NCBI GenBank assembly: GCA_026398715.1
Contig: JAPLSI010000241.1
Span: 1-9,321, forward strand
Direction: 5' to 3'
Length of the DNA: 9,321 bases
From: Gammaproteobacteria bacterium
GTDB lineage: Bacteria; Pseudomonadota; Gammaproteobacteria; Xanthomonadales; Xanthomonadaceae
Shown here: positions 1-5,782 of the stretch, piece by piece
How positions within the stretch are numbered: the stretch's first letter is position 1
Layout: every line of letters begins with the position of its first letter
Made by a program: the position numbers and the translations under genes
Notes under the pieces: model-generated
The model's input: the letters and a program-made list of their open reading frames with translations, nothing else
Databases searched by the model: none
Told to the model about the DNA's origin: nothing

Positions 1-1484
1 GCGTGGATTTCCTCAGCGACAACATCGCCGAAAGCTACCAGACCCACGGCGGCGGCATTTGCGAAGTGAATGCCGCGCCGGGTTTCCGCATGCACGTGGC
101 GCCCAGCGAAGGCACGCCGCGAGACGTGGCTGGCCCGGTGATAGACATGCTGTTTCCGCCGGGTTCGCCGTCGCGCGTGCCGATTGCCGCGGTCACCGGC
201 ACCAACGGCAAGACGACCACCGCGCGCATGCTCGCGCACATCACCAAGATGGCGGGTTTCACGCCTGGCCTTACCACCACCGACGGCGTCTATATCGACG
301 GCCAGCGCACGGTGGAAGGCGACATGACCGGGCCGATGGCCACGCGCATGGTGCTGGCCGACCCGCAGATCGACATGGCCATCCTGGAAACCGCGCGCGG
401 CGGCCTGCTGCGCGCCGGCATGGGCGTGCCCTTCGTCAACGTGGGCGCGGTGCTGAACATCGCCGCCGACCACCTGGGCATGAAGGGCATCGACACGCTG
501 GAACAACTGGCGGAGGTCAAGCGCATCATCGTGGAGGTGGCGCGCGATTGCGCGGTGCTCAACGCCGACGATCCGCTGGTGTTGAAGATGGCTGCCTACA
601 CCGACGCCAAGACGATCTGCTACGTCACCATGAATCCGCAGCACGGCCTGGTCCGCGAGCACATCCGCGCCGGCGGCCGCGCCTGTGCGCTGGAGGCGGG
701 CATCAACGGCCAGATGATCACGCTGTACGACAAGGGCAGCCACATTCCGCTGCTGTGGACGCACCTGGTGCCGGCCACGCTCGAGGGTCGCGCGCTGCAC
801 AACGTGCAGAACGCCATGTTCGCCACCGCGATGGCGTTTTCGATGGGCATCAAGCTCGATGCCATCCGCCAGGGCCTGCGCACGTTCGGCAGCACCTTCT
901 TCCAGGCCCCGGGCCGCATGAACGTATTCGACGAACACCCCTTCAAGGTGATCTTCGACTACGCCCACAACGCGCACGCGGTGGGCGTGATGGCAGACCT
1001 GGCGCAACGACTGGACGTGCAGGGCCGCCGCATCATCGTGATGGCAGGCCCGGGCGACCGCCGCGACGAGGACCTCCGCGCGATCGCCGAAGCCGTGGCG
1101 GGACGATTCGATCATTACATCTGTCGTCGCGACGACGGCCTGCGCGGCCGCGACGGCGACGAGGTGCCGCTGCTCCTGGCGCGCACGCTGAAGGCGCAAG
1201 GCGTGGACGAAGCCAACATCAGCATCATCCCCGACGAGCAGGAAGCCATTGATGCGGCGCTGCGCATGGGCCAGCCCGGCGACCTGGTGCTGATCTTCGC
1301 GGACGCGTTGACGCGATCGTGGAAGCAGGTCATCAAGTTCCGCGCCGAAGGCTCCGCGCCGCTGCTCAAGGCCGAAGCGACCGTGCCGGCAACGGTGATG
1401 GGTACGGATGAGGCGGTAAGCGAAATCGAAGGCCTGGTGCGCGATGAACGTGGCGTGCGCCTGGGTCGCGAGGAGGACGACTGA
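1..1484 (+). CDS. cphA: Cyanophycin synthetase, C-terminal part (5' end outside window)
   Basis: Cyanophycin synthetase builds the storage polymer multi-L-arginyl-poly-L-aspartate in the cytoplasm. Its ATP-grasp domain adds Asp to the backbone and its Mur-ligase domain attaches Arg to the side chain. The reading frame is open to the left edge; the GTG at 3 is an internal codon. Counting that codon as residue 1, residues 19-52 (ICEVNAAPGFRMH, then APSEG and VIDMLFP) are the end of the ATP-grasp region. The Mur-ligase domain follows: P-loop GTNGKTTT at 66-73, TDGVYIDG, ETARGGLLRAG, NIAADHLG, and DYAHN from D319. The C terminus has the family-typical FADALTRSWKQVIKFR followed by a short tail. 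About 493 residues are visible of a family total near 900. All visible motifs are intact. The stop TGA (1482-1484) overlaps the proposed CTG start of the next CphA-like gene, so the two are probably co-translated. Function is firm; polymer production by this strain is inferred. Confidence 0.93.
   Translation, partial: VDFLSDNIAESYQTHGGGICEVNAAPGFRMHVAPSEGTPRDVAGPVIDMLFPPGSPSRVPIAAVTGTNGKTTTARMLAHITKMAGFTPGLTTTDGVYIDGQRTVEGDMTGPMATRMVLADPQIDMAILETARGGLLRAGMGVPFVNVGAVLNIAADHLGMKGIDTLEQLAEVKRIIVEVARDCAVLNADDPLVLKMAAYTDAKTICYVTMNPQHGLVREHIRAGGRACALEAGINGQMITLYDKGSHIPLLWTHLVPATLEGRALHNVQNAMFATAMAFSMGIKLDAIRQGLRTFGSTFFQAPGRMNVFDEHPFKVIFDYAHNAHAVGVMADLAQRLDVQGRRIIVMAGPGDRRDEDLRAIAEAVAGRFDHYICRRDDGLRGRDGDEVPLLLARTLKAQGVDEANISIIPDEQEAIDAALRMGQPGDLVLIFADALTRSWKQVIKFRAEGSAPLLKAEATVPATVMGTDEAVSEIEGLVRDERGVRLGREEDD
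1470..1476 (+). promoter_or_regulatory. Ribosome binding site for the CphA-like gene (decides CTG start)
   Basis: GAGGAGG lies inside the last codons of cphA, 4 nt before CTG 1481 and about 95 nt before GTG 1571. It is a near-perfect anti-SD match, though the spacing to CTG is short unless the GAGG at 1470-1473 is used (7 nt). It could also simply encode the Glu-Glu of the CphA tail. Its position supports re-initiation at the CTGA junction. Confidence 0.5.
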
Positions 1485-3229
1485 GCGAGTCCGCGCCCGG
1501 CTATTTCGACAGCTCCAGGCGCCTGACCGGACCCAATCTGTATTTCCACGACTGCGCGGCGATCGCCGACGTGCTCGTGGCCGGCGGCGCACAGATCGCC
1601 GATTGGGAATCGCGGGTTCGTCGCATGGTGGCGGCCCTGGAGTGGCCGGAACCTTCTATTTCAATCGATCGCCATGCCGGCGGCGCCTCGCTGGCGTTCA
1701 CGGCGCCGCTGGACCAGCTGCTGTCCGCGACCGAGGTGAATGAATGGGCCTGGCAAGGCGCCGCCGTTGCGGCGCAGGGCTTGCCGCTGCCGCAGGCACC
1801 GGGCTATCCCGCCACCTGGGATTTTGATTCGGCGCTGGAGACGATTCTTCGTTTCGCCGCGGCGGAATCGAACCGCAAAGCCATGATGCTGATGGCAATC
1901 GCTTCGCAGCACGGGCTGCCTGCCTTCTACGACGATGATTCCATTTCCGTCGGTGCGGGGCAGGGCAGTCGCACCTGGCCACTCACCGGATTGCCAGCGA
2001 GCCTGGCCGATGTCGACTGGACCGGGTTGCACGATATTCCAACGGTGCTGGTTACCGGATCCAACGGCAAGACCACCACGGTGCGCCTGCTGGCGGCGAT
2101 GTTCGGCGCAGCCGGAAAGCCTGCCGGCTTCAATTGCACCGACGGCGTCTTCATCAACGGCGATCAGATCGAGAGTGGTGATTACTCCGGTCCATCCGGC
2201 GCGCGCCAGGTATTGCGCGATACACGCGTGCAGGCGGCAGTCCTGGAAACCGCGCGCGGCGGCATCCTGCGCCGCGGCCTGGCGGTGGACCATGCCAACG
2301 CGGGCATCGTCACCAATATCAGTCCCGATCACTTCGGCGAGTACGGCGTGCATGACCTGGCGCGGCTGGCCGACGCCAAGCTGGTGCTCGCGCGCGCCAT
2401 CGGCGCCGATGGCGTGCTGGTGCTGAATGCCGACGATGCGTTGCTTGTCGAGAAATCCGCCAACCTCGAATGCCCGCTGGCCTGGTTTTCGCTGGACGAT
2501 TCGGATGCGTTGATGGTCGCGCATCGCCAGCGCGGCGGCGCCACCTGCGGCGTGGCTGCAGGTCGCTTGTCGCTTTCGCTGGAAGGCGCCAGCCATGACC
2601 TGGGCGAGGTCGAGGCAATGCCCCTCACCCTGTCCGGATCGGCGCGCTACAACATTGCCAACCTCGCCGGCGCTTCGCTGCTGGCGGCCTGCGTGGGCAT
2701 TCCGGTTGCAATGATTCGCGCCGTACTCGCGGACTTTGGCCGCAGGCGAGAAGACAATCCCGGTCGCCTCGAGCGCTGGACGATCGGTGGCGCCACGGTT
2801 TTCCTGGACTACGCGCACAACCCGGAGGGACTCGCCGGCCTGCTGTCGGTCGCGGCACGCGTGCGCGCATCCTCCGGCGGTCGAATGGGCTTGCTGCTCG
2901 GCCAGGCCGGCAACCGCGACAACGAGGCCATCGTGCAACTTGCGCGCGCTGCCGCGGCGGCCAAGCCGGACTTCGTCGTGCTCAAGGACCTGCAAGGCTA
3001 TCTTCGCGGACGTGAACCGGGAGAAGTGCCTGCCCTGCTGCAGGCGGAACTGCATCGCCAGGGCTTGCCGGAATCGGCCATGCGCACCTTGCTTCCGGAA
3101 GTCGACGCGGCCCGCGCGATCCTGGACTGGTCACGTGCCGGCGACGTGCTGGTGTTGCCCGTGCACAATCTGTCGGCACGCGCCGCCCTGGTGCAGTGGC
3201 TGGATGCCGAAGCCGGCGCGTCTGACTAG
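1481..3229 (+). CDS. CphA-like Mur ligase without ATP-grasp domain
   Basis: This encodes an ATP-dependent Mur-ligase-type amide ligase related to the second half of CphA; its substrate is unknown. From the CTG at 1481 it is 582 residues. The N terminus carries RRLTGPNLY (about residues 13-21), resembling the RGPNLW-type motif at the start of CphA. Residues near 130-165 (HGLPAFYDDDSISVG) look like the CphA segment just before the ATP-grasp lobe, but that lobe is absent and the Mur ligase follows directly. Visible ligase motifs are GSNGKTTT at 193-200, TDGVFING, ETARGGILRRG from E256, NISPDHFG from N279, and DYAHN at 443-447. All look functional. Start choice: the first ATG/GTG-type codon is GTG 1571, which would remove the conserved GPNLY motif. 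In-frame codons run back to a TGA at 1445-1447, and CTG 1481 sits in a CTGA overlap, 4 nt after AGGAGG (1471-1476). It probably acts with the cyanophycin synthetase encoded just upstream. The ligase call is firm; start and role are inferred. Confidence 0.85.
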   Translation: MSESAPGYFDSSRRLTGPNLYFHDCAAIADVLVAGGAQIADWESRVRRMVAALEWPEPSISIDRHAGGASLAFTAPLDQLLSATEVNEWAWQGAAVAAQGLPLPQAPGYPATWDFDSALETILRFAAAESNRKAMMLMAIASQHGLPAFYDDDSISVGAGQGSRTWPLTGLPASLADVDWTGLHDIPTVLVTGSNGKTTTVRLLAAMFGAAGKPAGFNCTDGVFINGDQIESGDYSGPSGARQVLRDTRVQAAVLETARGGILRRGLAVDHANAGIVTNISPDHFGEYGVHDLARLADAKLVLARAIGADGVLVLNADDALLVEKSANLECPLAWFSLDDSDALMVAHRQRGGATCGVAAGRLSLSLEGASHDLGEVEAMPLTLSGSARYNIANLAGASLLAACVGIPVAMIRAVLADFGRRREDNPGRLERWTIGGATVFLDYAHNPEGLAGLLSVAARVRASSGGRMGLLLGQAGNRDNEAIVQLARAAAAAKPDFVVLKDLQGYLRGREPGEVPALLQAELHRQGLPESAMRTLLPEVDAARAILDWSRAGDVLVLPVHNLSARAALVQWLDAEAGASD

Positions 3230-3699
3230 CCGATTGGCTTGAACATCGTGATGTTGGTGGTTGCGTAGCCGAGCGACTCGTACAAGGCGCGCGCGCCGGT
3301 GTTGTGGCCGAACACGTGCAGGGCGATCCCCGACAATCCCAATTCCCGAACCTTGTCCTCAAGTGCGCGGAACGCACTGCTGGCGTGGCCCTGTCGCTGG
3401 AACTGTGGGTGGATGACGATCTCGTAAACGTAAGCGATGCGGTCGCCGGCGCGCTGGCGGATCGCGAACCACAGTACGCCGAGCAAGGGCCCGTTCGATG
3501 CCTCGCGCAATCCGAACAAGTAGTTGTCCGGCGTATCCAGGCCGTTCGGCAACAGCAGGTCGAAGGCCTCGCGCGCCAGGCGCAACGCGTCGGCTTCAGC
3601 CCATTCGCCGGACCTGACTTTCTCGTGGGCATACATCGGTATGGACATTGCCTGGTAGTCCGCGAACTCCGGCCGCGTCAGCGGTGCAAGCAAGGTCAC
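3226..3699 (-). CDS. GNAT-family N-acetyltransferase, YycN-like
   Basis: This is a 157-residue cytoplasmic acetyl-CoA-dependent acetyltransferase; the acceptor is not identifiable. The N-terminal half (YAHEKVRSGEW, then LLLPNGLDTPDNYLF) closely resembles the Bacillus YycN type, recalled from memory. The acetyl-CoA motif A is VIHPQFQRQGHASSAF (residues 95-110; Q/RxxGxA form), and motif B is VFGHNTGARALYESLGY (129-145). Length is normal for a single GNAT domain. The GTG start at 3699 is chosen because it overlaps the stop of the upstream membrane-protein gene as GTGA. The frame stays open further upstream, but that translation is low-complexity Arg/Ala shadow sequence. An internal ATG (residue 18) is a weaker alternative because it would cut into the conserved N terminus. 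Its stop TAG shares the CTAG at 3226-3229 with the stop of the convergent CphA-like gene. Confidence 0.88.
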   Translation of the reverse strand: MTLLAPLTRPEFADYQAMSIPMYAHEKVRSGEWAEADALRLAREAFDLLLPNGLDTPDNYLFGLREASNGPLLGVLWFAIRQRAGDRIAYVYEIVIHPQFQRQGHASSAFRALEDKVRELGLSGIALHVFGHNTGARALYESLGYATTNITMFKPIG

Positions 3700-4292
3700 G
3701 TCCTGCCGCCTGCCAGTTCGTTTTCGATGCGCCGGTCCGGCACCAGCCAAAGCACGGCCACGAAAACATACAGGGCCATCGATATCCACGGCGAAACAAA
3801 GGCAAGAGGAATCGCGCCCGCATACAGGACCGGGGAGAGCTTTCCCTTCCAGTCGCTGCCGACGGCGTGCTTGAGGATGGAGTCGGCGCCTTGCGAGGCG
3901 ATGATCAATTGCTGCAGCAGCCAATAGGCAATGGCGGCCATCAGCAGCACGACGCCGTACAGCGCAGTGGGCATCGCGGCGAAATGGTTCTCGCCCATCC
4001 AGCCGGTCGCAAACGGAACCAGCGACAGCCAGAACAACAGGTGCAGGTTCGCCCACAACATCGGCCCGGTCACGACGCGGCACAAATGCATCATGTGGTG
4101 GTGGTTGTTCCAGTAGATGCCCAGGTAAACGAAGCTCAACACGTAGCTGAGGAACACCGGCCAAAGCGGCAACAGTGTTTCCAGGGTGTCGCCGTGCGGA
4201 ACCTTCAGTTCCAGCACCATGATGGTGATCAGGATGGCGATGACGCCATCGCTGAAGGCTTCCATGCGGGTCTTGCCGATGGCGGCGGTCAT
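3696..4292 (-). CDS. TMEM175/DUF1211 family membrane protein, putative potassium channel
   Basis: This is a 198-residue integral inner-membrane protein. The first helix holds the family signature RMEAFSDGVIAILITIMVL (residues 9-27), the RxxxFSDG motif of the TMEM175 family. Bacterial members of that family with six helices form tetrameric potassium-permeable channels. Hydrophobic segments at roughly 12-29, 45-62, 79-97, 109-131, 152-169 and 170-186 fit six membrane helices. There is a His-rich loop WNNHHHMMH at 61-69. No signal peptide is needed. The ATG at 4292 is preceded by GGGA at 8 nt and is followed at once by the conserved helix; a longer open frame upstream reads through non-coding sequence. 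It overlaps the downstream GNAT gene by GTGA. Ion selectivity is inferred from the family and not visible here. Confidence 0.85.
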   Translation of the reverse strand: MTAAIGKTRMEAFSDGVIAILITIMVLELKVPHGDTLETLLPLWPVFLSYVLSFVYLGIYWNNHHHMMHLCRVVTGPMLWANLHLLFWLSLVPFATGWMGENHFAAMPTALYGVVLLMAAIAYWLLQQLIIASQGADSILKHAVGSDWKGKLSPVLYAGAIPLAFVSPWISMALYVFVAVLWLVPDRRIENELAGGRT

Positions 4293-4302
4293 TCGATAGT
4301 TC

Positions 4303-4326
4303 CCAATAGGCGTTTCCCTATGTTGG
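4303..4326 (-). repeat. Imperfect inverted repeat just before the TMEM175 start
   Basis: CCAATAGG (4303-4310) pairs with CCTA-TG-TTGG (4317-4326), giving eight base pairs with a 2-nt bulge around a 6-nt loop. In RNA it would partly cover the GGGA ribosome binding site (4304-4301). As DNA it overlaps the candidate -10 and start point, as an operator would. There is no T-tract, so it does not look like a terminator. Confidence 0.35.
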
Positions 4327-4348
4327 AAGTGGCGCGGTGAGCGGTCAA
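4320..4348 (-). promoter_or_regulatory. Possible sigma-70 promoter for the TMEM175-GNAT pair
   Basis: On the minus strand TTGACC (4348-4343) is followed after 17 nt by CAACAT (4325-4320), matching 5/6 and 3/6 of the -35 and -10 consensus. It lies in the 74-nt gap after the dehydratase stop, 28 nt before the TMEM175 start. The -10 is weak, and read-through from the ilv operon is equally possible because no terminator is visible. Confidence 0.3.
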
Positions 4349-4366
4349 GGGGAGAGCGCGTTCGCT

Positions 4367-5392
4367 TCAGTCCAGGCCTGCTCGACTCCACTGCGCCAGT
4401 TGTTCCAGGGTGACCACCATTCCGCCGCAGACGATCGCGACCACGCTGCGCAAGCCGGCGAGCGCCGGGTGGTCCGCGTACAGCGGCGCCAGCGCTGCGC
4501 CGCAAGCGGGCTCCACCACTTGCCCATGGTCTTCGGCCAACCGTACACAGGCGTGGGTGGCTTCGTCGTCACTGACGGTGAGCGCACTGACCTTTCTTCC
4601 GGCGCAGGCGGCCACCAGCGACGGGGCGATCCGCTTCACGCACAGGCTGCTGGCGACTGAATTTGGCCGCGCAAGTTCGACAACGCGTCCCATCTGCAGG
4701 CTCGGCCCCAACGACGATGCGCGTTCGGGCTCGACCGCGAACACGCGCGTGTCGCGCCAACCCACGCGGGCCAGTCCTTCCAGCACGCCCAGCAGCAGGC
4801 CGCCGCCGCCCACGGCCAGCAGGATCGCGTCGGGCGCGCGTTCGCATTGCACGACCAGTTCGTCCACCAGCGAGGCATGGCCCTGCCAGAGCATCGGGTG
4901 GTCGAAGGGCGGGATGAAGGCGCAGCCAGGCGAGCGGGCGAGTTCCATGGCTGCGGCGTTGGCATGGTCCCAGACGTCGCCGACGACGTGTACGCGGGCG
5001 CCGAGTGAGGCGATGCGCCGGCGAACGTGTTCGGGTGTGTTGCCGGGTACGAAGACAGTGACGGATACGCCCAGTGCGCGGCCCGCCCAGGCGACCGCAT
5101 AGCCCGCGTTTCCGGCGGAGGAACAGACGAAGTGTTGTACGCCGCGATCGGCGTGGTGCTGGCAGAGTCTGCCGATGCCGCGCAATTTGAAGGATCGGGC
5201 CGGCTGCAGGTTGTCGAGCTTCAGCCCGACCTTGCGACCGTTTATCTCGGTATCAAGCAGCGGCGTGACGATATGCAGCGGCGCAACGTGGCGCGGATTG
5301 GCGGCGCGGCGGCCGCTGGACTGCAGGGGGAATGCAGCGTGATCGGTTTCAGCGAAGTCGGGTGTGGCCAGGTGTTCGAAGGACGGGGTCAT
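4367..5392 (-). CDS. Serine/threonine dehydratase, animal-SDS type, PLP-dependent, no ACT domain
   Basis: This is a 341-residue fold-type II PLP enzyme that deaminates L-threonine to 2-oxobutanoate and/or L-serine to pyruvate. Visible features are SFKLRGIG with the Schiff-base lysine K69, the substrate/carboxylate loop SSAGNAG (91-97), FIPPFDHP and WQGHASLVDEL (159-180), the phosphate-binding VGGGGLL (194-200), VEPACGAAL (293-301) and VCGGM (321-325). The whole layout, including Cys322 where most threonine dehydratases have Ser, follows animal liver serine dehydratase more closely than IlvA. The C-terminal ACT-like domain of biosynthetic IlvA is missing. About 38 residues precede the conserved core (LHIVTPLLDT) and are not recognised. 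ATG 5392 is the only plausible start codon I found, but its ribosome site is weak. As the last gene after ilvM it probably feeds isoleucine synthesis; xanthomonad genomes carry such a gene, sometimes named tdcB, in the same place. Serine versus threonine preference cannot be read from sequence. Confidence 0.88.
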   Translation of the reverse strand: MTPSFEHLATPDFAETDHAAFPLQSSGRRAANPRHVAPLHIVTPLLDTEINGRKVGLKLDNLQPARSFKLRGIGRLCQHHADRGVQHFVCSSAGNAGYAVAWAGRALGVSVTVFVPGNTPEHVRRRIASLGARVHVVGDVWDHANAAAMELARSPGCAFIPPFDHPMLWQGHASLVDELVVQCERAPDAILLAVGGGGLLLGVLEGLARVGWRDTRVFAVEPERASSLGPSLQMGRVVELARPNSVASSLCVKRIAPSLVAACAGRKVSALTVSDDEATHACVRLAEDHGQVVEPACGAALAPLYADHPALAGLRSVVAIVCGGMVVTLEQLAQWSRAGLD

Positions 5393-5468
5393 GGGATTGC
5401 TCGCAAGTCGGTGTGCGCAGTGCGCGGGGGATGCGTGACGACGACTCGCTGCTAATTCGCTGGTTCAT
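5349..5468 (-). CDS. Possible 39-codon leader ORF between ilvM and the dehydratase gene
   Basis: An ATG at 5468-5466 is preceded by GGAG (5479-5476) at an ideal 7-nt distance. This is a clearly better ribosome site than that of the downstream dehydratase gene. The frame runs 39 codons (MNQRISSESSSRIPRAL, then 22 more residues rich in Arg, Thr and Pro) and ends at TGA 5351-5349. It thus overlaps the first 14 codons of the dehydratase in another frame. No domain is recognised, and there is no run of Ile, Val, Leu or Thr codons as in an attenuator leader. It could be a translated upstream ORF, or a chance frame under a real ribosome site. Confidence 0.25.
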   Translation of the reverse strand: MNQRISSESSSRIPRALRTPTCEQSHDPVLRTPGHTRLR

Positions 5469-5506
5469 GGTGGTTCTCCGGGGGAATTGGATGGGTTGGT
5501 CGGGAA

Positions 5507-5782
5507 TCAAAGCCAGGTAGCCTGGAAGCCTGGTGGCGGCGGTGGTTCGGGCGGCGGGGGGACCACCTTCACCAGGCGCACCTCCACCAGGCGTTCCAGT
5601 TGGCGGCACAGGACGAGCGGGTCGCGTTCGCCGGCCAATCTCAGGCGCACGACGTAGCTCTCCTCATCGGGCTTGTCGGCGGCGAGATTGAGCAGGGCGA
5701 AGCCGCGCCGCTCGATGGTGCCCAGCAGGCGCAGCAGCGCGCCTTCGCTGTGGTCGAGCTCGATGTGAAAATCAACAGTCAC
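5507..5782 (-). CDS. ilvM: Acetohydroxyacid synthase small subunit, ACT domain (IlvM-like)
   Basis: This 91-residue protein is the regulatory/activating partner of the IlvG catalytic subunit. Residues 1-73 form one ACT domain ([20 protein letters not shown], then [11 protein letters not shown] and LVEVRLVKV), matching the length and position of E. coli IlvM. The unusual part is the C-terminal tail, [17 protein letters not shown] (75-91), with two proline runs encoded by mixed CCA, CCC and CCG codons. The GTG start at 5782 overlaps the ilvG stop as GTGA, with GGGA 8 nt upstream. An ATG three codons earlier (5791) would give 94 residues but lacks a ribosome site. Function is supported by both the fold pattern and adjacency to ilvG; the tail is unexplained. 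Confidence 0.9.
   Translation of the reverse strand: MTVDFHIELDHSEGALLRLLGTIERRGFALLNLAADKPDEESYVVRLRLAGERDPLVLCRQLERLVEVRLVKVVPPPPEPPPPPGFQATWL

Noticed and set aside
3..5. GTG at 3 as the start of cphA
   Set aside because: It lies within the ATP-grasp region, so the gene must start upstream of the window.
59..1252. 397-residue open frame on the + strand inside cphA
   Set aside because: Rich in Arg, His and Gly with no motif; it is the high-GC shadow of the cphA frame, which has all family motifs.
1661..3055. 464-residue antisense open frame within the CphA-like gene
   Set aside because: No recognisable domain and shadow-type composition; the sense strand has an intact Mur ligase.
3700..4164. 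Upstream extension of the GNAT gene to a 312-residue protein
   Set aside because: The extra 155 residues lie entirely inside the TMEM175 gene in another frame and have no GNAT features; the GTGA overlap gives a natural start.
5415..5425. 11-bp palindrome GCGCA-G-TGCGC before the dehydratase
   Set aside because: Short and made of common GC-rich words; the one-base centre cannot form a stable RNA loop, and no paired site was seen.
5349..5468. ilv attenuation leader peptide
   Set aside because: No cluster of Ile, Val, Leu or Thr codons and no terminator/antiterminator pair visible; kept only as an unexplained short ORF.
5513..5525. CCAGG-TAG-CCTGG hairpin at the ilvM stop as a terminator
   Set aside because: Only a 5-bp stem with a 3-nt loop and no T-tract on the minus strand.
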